Shown: positions 45,181-56,299 of the stretch, in pieces
How positions within the stretch are numbered: the first letter of the stretch is position 1
How the letters are laid out: each line of letters starts with the position of its first letter
DNA from: Harmothoe impar
Lineage: Eukaryota; Annelida; Polychaeta; Phyllodocida; Polynoidae
Assembly: GCA_947462335.1 (NCBI GenBank)
Contig: OX381714.1
Span: 39,405,360 to 39,469,359 of the forward strand
DNA: 64,000 bases
Reading direction: 5' to 3'
Program-made: the position numbers and the translations under genes
Notes under the pieces: generated by a model
Told to the model about the DNA's origin: nothing
What the model saw: only the letters and a program-made list of their open reading frames with translations
Databases searched by the model: none

Positions 45181-45840
45181 TTCCCCCAAAAAATCCTGGG
45201 CTCTGATGTTTTCCTCTTCAGAGTTTGTATATCTGGTGTGCACTGTAGGCCCACATTTGCCAGTAAGATGTGTGTTTTCAACAGGCCAGTCTACCGGTTC
45301 ATTGTTTTTGCTGGTATAACAGAACAGACCAGACTGCAAAATGAATGTTTGTGGCGTTTAAACCAAAATCAGACATGGTTGGGCACCCCCAAATTGATAT
45401 TTCAAAATTTACAGAAGTCCCACTATTGCATCAACAAAATTGTTTTATCAATGCACCCTTCATTGGCAGGTAGAGTAACAATTTGCTTATCTAATATTGA
45501 AAAAGGTTTGTAGTAATTCCAACTAAAACCAAACAGATTATTCCGTGTGAAAAAGGGAACCCATTGTAGACCTATTAAATGTTGGATGAAATGCTAATGT
45601 GGTTTGTATCACACTCCTGTAGTTCTGTACATGAACCTATGTAGTTCTGTCCAAACGACTACCAACTGTTCATATTTTTACACCTTTCTTTAATGGCAGA
45701 TTTTATTTGCTGCTGGAATATCATTGCAATGAAATGACCTAGTCGAAAAAATAGTAATAGAGACTATAGTAGTGATCATCAAATGTACCCAGAATGCTTC
45801 ATCATTCCAGATAGGCTGTTACCAACTGTTCGTTTCAAAC

Positions 45841-46061
45841 TACCGTAAATTCCCGCGTAATACGCGCATCTCACGTATAACCCGCACCCCCATAGAATCC
45901 TATAACCCAGCTTTCGATCTGAAAATGTCAATTTTGGTACTATTCTATAGTGATAAAAACCCTCGTATAACCCGCACCCTATATAGGCATGTCTCATATC
46001 AAATCACTGCTGAGTTTGGTTCGCGTACAACCCGCGTGTAGTATGCGGGGAATTTGCGGTA
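45841..46061. mobile_element. TA-flanked MITE TACCGTAAATTCCCGCGTA
   Basis: The left end TACCGTAAATTCCCGCGTA is matched by TATGCGGGGAATTTGCGGTA at the right. CGTATAACCCGCACCC occurs twice inside. 221 bases. Confidence 0.75.
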
Positions 46062-46999
46062 GGACTAAACTGCCCTGTTGGTTGACCAGGCCACCGGCTT
46101 GGATTAAGGCCATTCATTTTTAACTTGACCATGAGAGCAATACCTACAAGGAATGATTGAGGCATAATGTTGACGTTTATGGAACATGATACTGGACAGT
46201 AATAGATTGTATTGAGTAACATAAAGGTTATTCAAAATTGTCAATTTGTGGGTATACAATCCATTCAGGATTCCACCAACCCTCCTATGAAGCTTTCAAA
46301 GTGCACATGAATACGCCATTTGACCTCTAGATTCTGAAATATTGCAGTCAGGAGACGGATATGCCGCTCTAACCCCCTTCTGAAGCACTGCACTTTGAGT
46401 ATGGTTGTGATTCCCTGGGAGCTGGCTAGATATTGTGTCCCTAGTAATATTAATGAATGCTTAAATTTGGTGAATCCATAGATCAAAATCAATACTTACA
46501 ATTTGAATATTTAATGGCCATTTCTAGGAGTACATTTACCATAAAAACCTTCCCTTACGACCCCCCAGTTTGGAAAAATATACCCCAAAATAAGTCTGTC
46601 TTATTAAAAGGAGGGGTTTTATGGCACCTGCCTTGACGCAACACAGGGATAGGCATTGTAAATAAGGCCTATATCCTATATATCAAGTATAGATTCATTT
46701 CTAGGTAACACTGATGCGACACAGCAATGCAATGCAAATTGATGCAGAAAAATTGAAAAGGGGGGGGGGCGCAAAATAACTCAGCTCCTCCCGAGGGGGG
46801 GCGGATTTTAACTTGGCCCTTCTCGAGGGGGGGGGGGGGCCAAAATAACTTGCGTGTCAAAACGAAAAATCACCAACCTCCCCCTGTTGTTAAAAAATGA
46901 ACACTCCCTAAGAATGATAATATATATTATATATTTTACACACACAGGGTCAGAACTTAAACAACAATATTGACCAAAATTCATTTCTCGGACTATTGG

Positions 47000-47560
47000 C
47001 AATAGGGACAGGCCAAAAAAGAATTAAACCCTAAAACAATTTCTGTTCCCCTTATATCCGTTGCAGTATGCCATAGGCATTCCAAATCAGTTTTATATTT
47101 TTGTTCTAACTTGATTAGAAGCTGAGAAAAATTGGATATGGGGAGTGCATCTGGTATATGAATCTGTGATTTGGGACTGGCTCTCTGCTAACAGGCAGAC
47201 TATCACAATGTAGGGTGTCTTAGCACATTTAGTGATGCCAAAGTGGGAAAGTACATTTGAATAGGTAGGTATGTGGCATAATGGAAGAAGGATTAAGACC
47301 ATGTGGTAAAATTGGGATACCTGGAGGAATGCATAAGACCCTGGAGGCAAGATTAAAACATGCACAATGGGTGTGGGAAATACTCAGTTTGGTACATTTG
47401 GAAGAGATAGAGGGACACAGAGATGGTGATCAAGCAGGATATAAGTCAGCCTCGACCTCTCCAGGCCCAGTGGAAAAATTTGTATCTAATAAAGACTATC
47501 CTACTTAGAAAATGATCTGGGATCCTGGATCATTTCTTAATGAGATAGCTCAACCACTGA
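47000..47560. other. Intergenic stretch with nothing recognised
   Basis: Short frames only, no repeats with clear borders. Confidence 0.45.
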
Positions 47561-47574
47561 TTGGCTAGCCATGG

Positions 47575-47640
47575 TCACATGATTATGAATGACATAGATG
47601 TGTTGGGTATGGCCTCATGGGTTCGAATCCCACCTTGGCA
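47575..47640 (+). repeat. tRNA-like SINE fragment
   Basis: GGGTTCGAATCCCACCTTGG is a clear T-arm/B box. The upstream part is not a recognisable D arm. A T-rich stretch follows. Confidence 0.4.
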
Positions 47641-47789
47641 AAAATGTAGGTTCGTTTTTTTTACATAATTTATTTAGACCATTTGAAGCATAAATCCACC
47701 TTAATTGACATGGTTAAATTAGCTAATAGATATGTGACTAGGTAGATTATATCAATTTAGGTACACTATGCAGATATCAGCAGTACTAG

Positions 47790-47850
47790 TAATTAAGCCA
47801 GAGTGGGGTTCGAACCCACACTCTCCTGGTTGCTGATACTAGAATGTCTA
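47790..47850 (-). repeat. tRNA-like SINE fragment (minus strand)
   Basis: On the minus strand, GTGTGGGTTCGAACCCCAC is a perfect T stem-loop. The rest does not fold as a tRNA by eye. Confidence 0.4.
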
Positions 47851-48051
47851 TACAGTATAGCAGGTATGTGGTCCAGTGTAGATACATAGACCTAAGTAAT
47901 CTCCCAGACTGTAAACCTACAGTCCGGGCCCGAGACTGGATATAAGTTGGATAGGAAGACCTGGGAGTGATGGCCAGCCTAAAAAAGGTTTGTAGAGTCA
48001 CCCTGGAGGTAGCATCTGATACCATCAGTGGGTTTGTAAATGCATGGGGAT

Positions 48052-48312
48052 GCGGGACACTGGAGCAGGGATGGGGAACGCGGGAGGTACAAATAGGGGA
48101 GGAATAGGGGACCTGTAGGAGGGGAAGGGTTGAGATGGAGGAGGGGTGGGGGACCCTGGAGGAGGGATGGGGGACACTGGAGGAGGGAAAGGGGACCCTG
48201 AAGGAGGGGTGGAGGACCCTGGAGGAGGGATAGGGGGACCCTGGAGGAGGGTTGGGGGACCCTGGAGGAGGGATGGGGAACCCTGGAGGAGGGAGGAGGA
48301 ACCCTGGAGGGA
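48052..48312. repeat. G-rich minisatellite with GGGACCCTGGAGGAGGGA unit
   Basis: About ten imperfect units of 24-30 bases (GGGGGACCCTGGAGGAGGGA and variants). It gives long Pro/Ser-rich frames on the minus strand that are not genes. Confidence 0.9.
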
Positions 48313-48319
48313 TACAATG

Positions 48320-49225
48320 TATCAAAATGTAGGAATAGGGCCAATCATCTAAGTATAGTTTACCATATATGCCATTATGTAACAATGTGGTACTATCCTA
48401 GAGCTTGCAGGCAGCAAATGTGTGTAAAAGGAGCTATAGATAGCTAAAAATTGAAAGAATGTAATAGCATGTAATATAGAATTACCCCTATGGTGCGGTG
48501 AATTTTGGTGATTCAACATTTGATGTCAATTTGCACTGTTTAAATGGTATCATTATTTTATTAAATCACAGGGGCCAGATAACTGACATAACTGTAGTTA
48601 CCTTTGGTCTCTTCTTGTTGGCCATCTTTTTTCTTCCAAATGGATCACAAGACATCACACAACTCTCAAAATGAGGCTCACAGTGTGGGCCGGAGTGACG
48701 GTGTCTCCCATGTACAAGGGGACGTCCCTCTGTATAGCATTCATAGACCTTCCCACCATGGTGCCACCTGGTGCATTACCCGGTTCCTACTATTGGCCAT
48801 GGAGCGTCATTAGCACTCTGCCAATGCTTAGCCAATATCTTAACTGTTGAAACAATTATACTGATAAAATGTCAATAGTCACTATAGTTATAGTTGGAAT
48901 TATATCTATGTGCCAACTCTGATTCAGCATTTGATTTCCCAGGGCACCATTCACCAAACAGTCCTACCAACTATCTAAATAGTGCTGGAAATATAATCTA
49001 GGCATTGTTCCTTTAGCGGAGGTTATTTGCTATCCATGGCACAATCTATATTCCTGGAGAAAGGGTATTTCACGGTAGTGGTGCTTGGCTGCATGGCTAT
49101 CTGATGTGAATTATTTTGGCCAAGGCTTAGTATTGAGAGTGTCCCATAGGTGGCAGCACCCAAGAGAGTCCTTTGCCCCATCTTCGTTATCATTTTAAGG
49201 GTAGTATTGTGATTTAACATGCACT
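48320..49225. other. Intergenic stretch with nothing recognised
   Basis: No gene, RNA or clear repeat seen. Confidence 0.45.
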
Positions 49226-49227
49226 GC

Positions 49228-49312
49228 CAATTATCATGATAAATAAATTGATGAATGCAGCACTGGCAAACGGTAGGTTACAGTGCTGCATTCCTGTAGC
49301 ATGCCAAGCCTA
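49228..49312. mobile_element. TTAA-type MITE fragment
   Basis: Only the central palindrome survives: GATGAATGCAGCACTGGC and its partner GTGCTGCATTC. Confidence 0.35.
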
Positions 49313-49329
49313 TACAGAGCTTATACAGT

Positions 49330-49410
49330 CAACTCCCTCTATATTGCGACCACTCTTGGGACTATCTAAAGGTTGTGGCAATAGTGAGGTGGTCGCACCG
49401 GGAGAGTCAA
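49330..49410. mobile_element. Short inverted-repeat element with ACTCCCTC termini
   Basis: ACTCCCTCTATATTGCGACC at the left and GGTCGCACCGGGAGAGT at the right. This is the GCGACCACnnnnGTGGTCGC type of hairpin MITE. Confidence 0.45.
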
Positions 49411-49569
49411 GTTATATTCCTCACTAGCGGGATACCAGTGGAGCCACAGGGTGAGAGCCTATTGAACTAGCAAATCCTGTAGATGGGGGTGCTCAGACTC
49501 TGCTTGGAGAGTGGAACCACTGCATTCCCTGCATGGTAGGACACCTGCACTATGTTTTGTTACCTGTCC

Positions 49570-50000
49570 AGGATAGTGCAGTGGTTAGCACAATGTCATT
49601 GGACCTATCATCAAGAGTACCTAAGATCAAATCCCTCCCACCTAGGCTATGTGTAGCGCCCATACCATGCACAAATGAGTCTCTTTTATTTATGTTAGAG
49701 CAAATAGGTCTGCTCCAGTGACCTACTTGTTAGGGAACATGCCTTTGTGTTGGAACATGTATCACATTGGTTACTTAAGGTTCCTATTATAGTTCAAATC
49801 CCTGCCAGGCTATGTGTTAGTTAAAATATGCATTGGCACCTTTAACCTAACCAAAAAAAACTATTACATACTTTTAATGAAAAAGGAGGGTACCTTTCTG
49901 TTACTTTTGACATGGATCTTCAAATGGTGTGCAGAAAGATTGCACTGACTGGGAATCGTTCCCTGGCCCCGGGCATTGAAACTGAGGACTCTACCTCTAC
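49570..50000. repeat. tRNA-like repeats
   Basis: GATAGTGCAGTGGTTAGCAC with AGATCAAATCCCTCCC (49573-49642) has A-box and B-box-like parts at tRNA spacing. TAGTTCAAATCCCTGCC lies at about 49790. A minus-strand-like TTGAAACTGAGG piece lies at about 49975. Degraded tRNA-derived SINEs. Confidence 0.35.
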
Positions 50001-50338
50001 ACCAAATCTACTGACTCTAGGTGACCTAACCATCACTGTAAAACGTTGTTGTTCGTGAACAGCAATATTTGCTGTAAGTGTACAGTACTTTAGCTGTAAA
50101 TAATAATACAGCAAATTCTACTGTACATGTACAATTCTGTTACTGTAGATGCAGGTTGCGGTAGTGACTTGTAGATCTACAGTACTTTTCCCTGTAATAT
50201 GTACACGAGAGGTCGTGGGATCGATCCTAGGTCTAGCCACCTCTCATCAGGGATCTTTAACAACAAGGCTGTAGCTCATTTAATACAGACATGGCAGAGG
50301 TAGGTAGCTTATATCCCAAAATGACCATTTGTAACACC

Positions 50339-50409
50339 GGTTCTGTGGCACAATGGATCAGGGCCTGTCTCCAACACCACAGGTGGTGAGTTCAATCCTT
50401 GGTGGAACC
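50339..50409 (+). repeat. tRNA-like unit 1 in copy B
   Basis: It begins GGTTCTGTGGCACAATGGAT and ends GGAACC. Compared with the other copies (GGCTC...GAGCC), the third acceptor pair is T-A instead of C-G, a paired change that keeps the stem. Confidence 0.5.
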
Positions 50410-50574
50410 ACTTCTCTTGTTTCACCTACATACACCTAAAATTCGTTTTTCTCTCACATGGATGATTAAAAATATCACCAGCACCGGGAGGCGAATCTCA
50501 GACCTTTACAAATTATTATTAATCAGTTGAGAAGTAGAGTAGAGATATATCCCAATATGAATGTTTGTAACACC

Positions 50575-50645
50575 GGCTCTGTGGCACAACAGATCAGCGC
50601 CTGTCTCCAACACCACAGGTGGTGAGTTCAATCCTTGGTGGAGCA
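50575..50645 (+). repeat. tRNA-like unit 2 in copy B
   Basis: It begins GGCTCTGTGGCACAACAGAT with an anticodon stem CCTGT/ACAGG and T loop TTCAATC, and ends GGAGCA (one acceptor mismatch). Confidence 0.5.
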
Positions 50646-50922
50646 ACTTCTCTTGTTTTACCTACATTCACCTAAAATTCGTTTTTCCCTCACATGGATG
50701 GTTAAAAATGTCACCAGCACTGGGAGGTGAACCCAGGACCTTCAGACTATGATTTACAATCAATTTTGCTGTACAGTAACAGAAGATTCTGCTGTCCCCA
50801 TACAGTACATAGTGCTGTAAATATATAAAAGCTCACTTGCTGTAGGTCTACAGCACAATCTACTGGAACCAAAGTTGCCCCCAGTATTTGGTGTACAGGA
50901 ACACTACTTACTTCTAACAGTG

Positions 50923-52861
50923 CAATGGCATGCTTTAGAAGTGAATGATGAGGTAAATTACATGTAAACAGTGATATATAATTATCAGCACACAGACTTC
51001 ATGAATACCTGCTCCCCTTTTTCAAAAGCCATTAACATAAATAAAAGAGATAGATTGGCTGAGGCCTATGTTGCTATGGGAATCCATATGGATGTCAAGA
51101 AATTGACATTTGTGGTCGCGTTGTGGACGAATTCAGTAATCTGTATCATTCCTCCCAAAACTATAGCTTCATGTGGTCTCACAGTCATCTTCATGAAGGG
51201 CGGCCATCTTGAATTTTTGATGCATGATTTCTCGTTGATATCAAACTACACAATTATTCAACTCGTGGGACATAGGGCATATCCCAGCCAGCCTGTGGCT
51301 TCGTGATATATGATCCCTGTCCCCATTCATGAAATACGTCAGAGACAATATCAATGCGCTTTGGAGTTTGGCAGCCGTTGTGTGGGCGAGTTGACTACGA
51401 TCTGACCATTGTTTCAGGCCCAGGAGATTGCCTGACACTGGCTGGCAGTAGGCTCTTTTGTTTCGATTCCAAATGCATAATTTTTAGTTGATCTAGCTCT
51501 ATTTTAAAGATTTCTAGTAAAAAAATTGTGGTAAAAATACATAATCTTAGGTGGCTTATCTATGTAAGATATAATTGTCTCAAGTAACTATAGGACCCCC
51601 CATGATATGCCTGCATACAAGACACTTCAGACAAAAAATGAATTTCGTTGATACATGGATTTGCAATCAAACAGTGTCAATTCTCCCTGAGAATAGGTTC
51701 AAGAGATCACCCAGTTATAGAGCTCAAGGCAGACTCAAAATCTGAAGGTCTGTCAACATTGCTCTTTAATTACATTATGTAATATAATGCATTATGCTTA
51801 TTCCAGCTTATGTATGAAGAATCCATTCAGGATCTCTTGATAACAAGTTACTAGAGGTATCTATCTGCTCCCTAGCCAAAATGAGAGGCCCTCATAAAAG
51901 AGTCACTTAACATAGGATCAGATATAGATTGAGCAACCACCTAGAGCCTCCGGCCGCCCTACAGTCACGCCAACATCCGTGCAGTAGGTGAATTGATATC
52001 ATATTGTACCACCCATGTACCATCTCATTGACATGTACTGTGTTTTGGAAAATCATCGTATGAAATAAACATTTTACAAACTCAAAAAATAAACCATTTA
52101 GCAACTTGGCATCATGACAGTAGTGTCTCCGGCCTCAGAGTCTCCCACGCCCTATGGTCGGGGAGTGGTAGTTTTGATACGTCATTGTGTATTTATGACG
52201 AGATATGTATTACTTTACTATAATTATAATTCACATGACTTTCATTGTGCTTACTCTCTAAGGGATTTATTAATATTTAAATCAGAATTATCAGACGTCA
52301 GCTTTAACTGACATGTCGTGAAGCTTAAAGTTGTAGAGGAAAGTTAGTGCTTCTAGTCTTAAAGGATACCTGTTACAAACTAGAGTACAGCAATTGACAG
52401 ACAGACAGAGTGGTTATACCCAGTTAAGCATTGATGAACCATTCACAAATGCAACATGCATACCTACTATATCAGGACATAGGCACATTTTAATAGGAGA
52501 CAGTGTAAATGCTTATTTTATACAAATATGGACAGGAATTATTAATTTCTGAGTAATGGTGGTGGACGCGGCTATACCCCGACTACTGGTGGGAAAGACA
52601 CTACCGCCACCTGCAGGACTTTTCTACTCGCCTGTGACGTCACCACAAGCGTCTCAACATTCCTCGGGCATAACGTGTTCTTGGGAAATTTATCACCCGC
52701 CCCCCCCCCCCACACCTGAAAGACTTTATAATCTACCTATCATATCATGTTATTGCATTTATCCTTGGTAACAAAACTATACAAATACTGACTAAACCAC
52801 ATAATTATGATCTGTACTCATGGTTGTGGTAGACGTTCAACTGCCCCAACTGTTTGACATG
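50923..52861. other. Intergenic stretch, no gene supported
   Basis: No clear elements. A 111-codon frame at 50971-51306 has no recognisable motif. A C-run lies at about 52700. Confidence 0.45.
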
Positions 52862-52940
52862 TTAAAGGCGCACTCAACCCAGGGCCTAACCCTGCCGAGT
52901 TTTGTACGCAAATGACGTCGTGGGTTCAGTGCGCCTTTAA
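52862..52940. mobile_element. 79-base hairpin element TTAAAGGCGCACT...AGTGCGCCTTTAA
   Basis: TTAAAGGCGCACTCAACCCA at the left and TGGGTTCAGTGCGCCTTTAA at the right, TTAA on both sides. The centre is only about 39 bases. A miniature element, possibly with a TTAA target. Confidence 0.7.
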
Positions 52941-53525
52941 ATCACAGGATAAAATGCCAAAGTATACCAAAAAGACTCGTCCATGTTATCATTATGAGGA
53001 GAGCATCGAAACCAGTTGGTTTGAGTCCTCACTCTGAATGTTGACCAACATTGACTTCAAGTTATATGGAAAAACACTCAGCTCCTAACTGTATTCTAAC
53101 GTTGAACAAACGTAATTTTAAATAACGTTTAAAGTGCAATTTAGTCCTGCACGCATTATAATCTACTACCTCCTCAATATAGACAAAAAAAGAGAATACC
53201 CTCTCCCCCAAAAGTGTATCCTCCTTCGAATACCCCCTTGAAAATGACCTCCTTAACTAAGAAACGGTTTTAGAATAAGACCCCCTTTGAATCCCCCCTC
53301 CCCTTGGATGCACATCCCGACTGCCACAATAGTGAACGTTCCCTTGAATACCCCTGGTCTAACAACCAGCTGCAGCATGGGCCAGATTACGGTCTACTTC
53401 TCAGTATTGCACATCAAATTACGTATATCTTTCAGTTTGGGCTCAATGGAATATGGCTGTTAGATGATAACTGTCACTTGATATGTGATACCACAAGGGG
53501 GCCCAAGATCACACAGCGTTTGAGA

Positions 53526-53582
53526 TGACGTCACCAACTCATTACCCAGAAGCCTCCAGCAACTGCATTTAACCTCCATTGG
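53526..53582 (+). promoter_or_regulatory. Candidate promoter of gene 2: CRE and inverted CCAAT box
   Basis: A full CRE palindrome TGACGTCA (53526-53533) is followed by TTACCCAGAAGCC and by ATTGG (53578-53582, CCAAT on the other strand). A donor-terminated GC-richer stretch follows directly. Together these resemble a small animal promoter. Confidence 0.4.
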
Positions 53583-53699
53583 CCCTAGACCACAGTGCAG
53601 CACAGGCACTGGAGAAGCGCAGGTGGAACAGTCAGGAAATCAGTCCCAGGAGACATAGTCAGGAGAGGCAGTCAGGAGAGGCAGTCAGGAGAAAGCGAG
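53583..53699 (+). other. Candidate non-coding first exon of gene 2
   Basis: The stretch has no ATG and ends GCGAG|GTGAGT (donor at 53700). It contains short direct repeats of GTCAGGAGAGGCA. The next + strand exon with a good start codon is at 63547, which would make a first intron of about 9.8 kb. Linking the two is inference. Confidence 0.35.
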
Positions 53700-53743
53700 G
53701 TGAGTATACGTAAACACTTCTTAAGTTTCACATCACTGTATAT

Positions 53744-53905
53744 GGGCACTTCCCAAAAGTCCCACCTCGTCCTACCTAGTCCCACCTAGTCCTATATCGT
53801 CCCAGCTAGTTCCAGTTAGTCCCTTCCAGTCCCGGCTAGTCTCAGTTAGTCCCACCCTGTCCCAACTAGTCCCACCTTGTCCCAACTAGTGCCCCCTTGT
53901 CCCAC
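53744..53905. repeat. 10-base minisatellite TAGTCCCACC
   Basis: About 16 imperfect copies (CTAGTCCCAC, CGTCCTACCT, TTGTCCCAAC). It lies in the proposed first intron of gene 2, next to a foldback element. Confidence 0.85.
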
Positions 53906-53906
53906 C

Positions 53907-54524
53907 TACACTGAAAACCTCAGGGTCGTCATTTTGACAATACCAAAACTGACAACTTTAGGTAGTCAAAGTGACCACCTTAGGTCGTCATTGTGACTAC
54001 CCATCTGAGCCATTCAGACCAAAGTTGTCATAATGACGACCTTAGGTAGTCACAATATTTAGGTAGTCAGAATGACTACCTTAAGGTTGTCAATTTAGGT
54101 ATTGTCCGTTTGAAGACCTAAAGTCATCAGTAGTGACAACTCTCAAGTCCTAGGTTGTCCCAATGACTACCCTATGGTACATAATTCTATTCCTCACTTG
54201 CTACTTATGGCACACTACTGCCACCTGATTTTAACATTTTGCATAACTATATCTGTCTTGAGATATATACTGGTGACAGGGAGCAGAGTGGTCTCTATAC
54301 CTTTGGGGCCATCATTCTCACCCATTGGCAACTTATTTATAACAAGTAATGCTACTTAGTTAAATCAAGACTACACCAAATATGTGAAAAGGATGTCTCT
54401 CATTAAGAAGTGAGCTAATTAGAGACTTTATTCATACACCATTCTCCACTCCATCTGCCATTCTTCATTATGACTACCTAGGTCGTCATAATGACTAGGC
54501 TCCTTGCTCTGGGTTTTCAGTGTA
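53907..54524. mobile_element. Foldback element with TACACTGAAAACC termini and GGTCGTCAT/ATGACGACC arrays
   Basis: The left end is TACACTGAAAACCTCAGGG and the right end CTCTGGGTTTTCAGTGTA, the same terminus as 20945-21648. The interior is dense with palindromes: GGTCGTCATTTTGAC, AGGTAGTCAGAATGACTACC, TTGTCATAATGACGACC. The central part (54180-54440) is unrelated. Confidence 0.75.
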
Positions 54525-54567
54525 GTCCCACGTAGTTGGATCTCTGCAAGCATGCAACATCTTATAC

Positions 54568-54710
54568 TTTAATGTGTAAATCCCATGTCGTCACGATTCA
54601 TGAATGCAACCCTGACCAGTCTCCCTGCCAGGGCTGCTTTCATGCATCATATAAACCCTCTGAGTCGGCATGATGCTATGTATATGCACTATGCCACCCT
54701 TAATTTTTTC
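54568..54710. mobile_element. TTAA-type MITE fragment
   Basis: It carries GATTCATGAATGCAACC, CAGGGCTGCTTTCATGCATC and a right end GCCACCCTTAA. Confidence 0.45.
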
Positions 54711-54924
54711 TTCAGTTCACTCCTTCGTAAATGCATGCCATGCTCCCTCACCCAGTGTTTTGTTCTCAAAGATCAGGGCCATAACTCACTTTTATATTTC
54801 AATCTATCCCAATTTATCCCCTTTCCTTACACAAAATGTGCCCTGACTATTGTGACATAGCCCTTGTTGATTATGGAACCCATCGTGTATGTTCCTTGGA
54901 AAATACCACCCAAGGTATTTACAA

Positions 54925-55030
54925 CTGGAATATTTACGGGGGGGGGGGCAAGATAATGTTCAACCCTCTGGGTGGGGGGGGGGGGGCGATAAAAGAATTG
55001 CCTGCTCACGAAAAATTCCACCATTCTCCA
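54925..55030. mobile_element. Poly-G element fragment of the AGGGAG family
   Basis: Two G-runs in a unit like that of the AGGGAG elements (GGGGGCAAGATAATGTTCAA, GGGGGGCGATAAAAGAATTG) followed by AAATTCCACCATTCTCCACT. The outer inverted repeats are missing. Confidence 0.4.
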
Positions 55031-55376
55031 CTCCACTTCTTACAACTGGCCACTGTTTAACATTGTTGTTCAATTGCAGCCATTTCCTTTCTGCTGTGAA
55101 CCATAGCTCCCCACATGAAAAGTCTCTCTGCCAGACAAAACCCTATTTGAGATGAAAACTAACTTTTCTTACAGAAAATCTCTAATTCGGTCCCATCAGC
55201 ATTATCTCTCTTGATGGACACAAGATCCTGCACCTGCACAAAGCTTGGGTTTCACTTTCATGTTTTCAGACATTTTCAATCTGTAATTAATCAGGACTTT
55301 TCTACATTACCACTTTCACCATTGTCCTGTGCACGGCTCCCCCTACATCTGTAGGTGACTCGAGGTATACCACCTA

Positions 55377-55586
55377 AGGGAGTGGTCATTTTTTAACAAC
55401 AGGGGAGGGGGACCAACAAAATTGTACCCTTTTTAGCGAAAAAGCCTGTGCGTTACTATAACTCAAAGGGGTCGGCTGCGCTCAATTTCAACTTACCTGA
55501 GGGGGGGGGGGGGGACCAAAAGAATTTCAACCCGCTCGCACGCAAATCCACCAACCTCCACTGTTGTTAAAAAATGACCACTCCCT
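55377..55586. mobile_element. AGGGAG-terminus element, compact form
   Basis: AGGGAGTGGTCATTTTTTAA at the left is inverted exactly at the right (TTAAAAAATGACCACTCCCT). There are two G-runs inside. At 210 bases it is probably the basic unit of the family. Confidence 0.8.
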
Positions 55587-55722
55587 AAAAATGACTATCC
55601 GTACATAGTGGTCACAACAGCCCCCAGGTATACATCAGAGCCATCTTGTGGCTGTTGTGGACACTGCACAGAACTATGGCGTTTGAGGTAGGGCACAGAG
55701 ATGGCCGGTGAAATTTCAAGTG

Positions 55723-55916
55723 CACTCTAAGAACAGTGTGTTACGTTTACACACTTATCAACACGTTTTTCTGCAGCCACTTTTAACACACATTTTGGTG
55801 TAACACACTACACACCACACACCCTTTGCCAAAAGTGTGTTGAACTCAAAGGTGTGTTGCAAATTTGTGTGTTGAATTCCTTATGTATGTTCCCGCAACA
55901 CACTGTTCTTAGAGTG
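55723..55916. mobile_element. MITE with CACTCTAAGAACAGTGTGTT termini
   Basis: The 20-base terminal inverted repeat is perfect. The interior is full of TGTGTTG/CAACACA palindromes (CAAAAGTGTGTTGAACTC, AAAGGTGTGTTGCAAATT). 194 bases. Confidence 0.85.
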
Positions 55917-55957
55917 TGGACACAATCATGAGGGGTTGAAATTCTCCCCTCCAAACA

Positions 55958-56075
55958 GAACTCAAGAATGACACAAGTTATTATCTTGTGTATTTCTCTG
56001 GAAAATCATAAGCTTTATACACAAGATAGACACGGGATATTCTCGAGAATAGTGAACATTCCTAGTGACATGTTT
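55958..56075 (+). repeat. Dispersed repeat, copy 1
   Basis: It contains CTCAAGAATGACACAAGTTA, GAAAATCATAAGCTTTATAC and CACAAGATAGACACGGGATA. An inverted relative lies at 60262-60382. Nearby (56090-56290) are loosely related TTCTGGAGTTTCAC and ACAAGAAAATGTCCAGAAAA segments. Confidence 0.5.
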
Positions 56076-56299
56076 GATAGTGATGTGCATTTCCTGAGTT
56101 TTATTTTTGCAAGTAGAATGATGATGTGAATTTCTGGAGTTTCACTTCAAGAAAGTGTCCAGAAAACGTTTCAGAAATGTTCTGAAATTCTCGAGTTTCA
56201 CTCATTCAAAAAACAAGAATTTCCATCGAATATGACACAAGAAAATGTCCAGAAAATCTTCAAGAAACTTTCTGAAATTCTTGTAGGGATCATGAGTCA

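Larger units (their letters stand above)
44186..46909. mobile_element. AGGGAG-terminus element, large form with insertion
   Basis: AGGGAGTGTTCATTTTTTAA at the left is inverted exactly at the right (TTAAAAAATGAACACTCCCT). Next to each end are poly-G arrays with a roughly 33-base unit containing GGGGGGGCGTAAAATAACTT, in the same orientation at both ends. Between them lie about 2.4 kb (44340-46755), including a degenerate internal tandem repeat and a nested MITE (45841-46061). Confidence 0.65.
50034..50922. mobile_element. Element with CACTGTAAAA termini and tRNA-like units, copy B (inverted relative to copy A)
   Basis: It starts CACTGTAAAACGTTGTTGTT and ends ACTTCTAACAGTG. The whole sequence is the reverse complement of copy A (28849-29497). 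An internal segment of about 235 bases carrying the tRNA-like unit is duplicated in tandem (units from about 50328 and 50562). Confidence 0.7.

Noticed and set aside
47786..48385. 199-codon Pro/Ser-rich minus-strand frame
   Set aside because: Translation of the GGGACCCTGGAGGAGGGA minisatellite.
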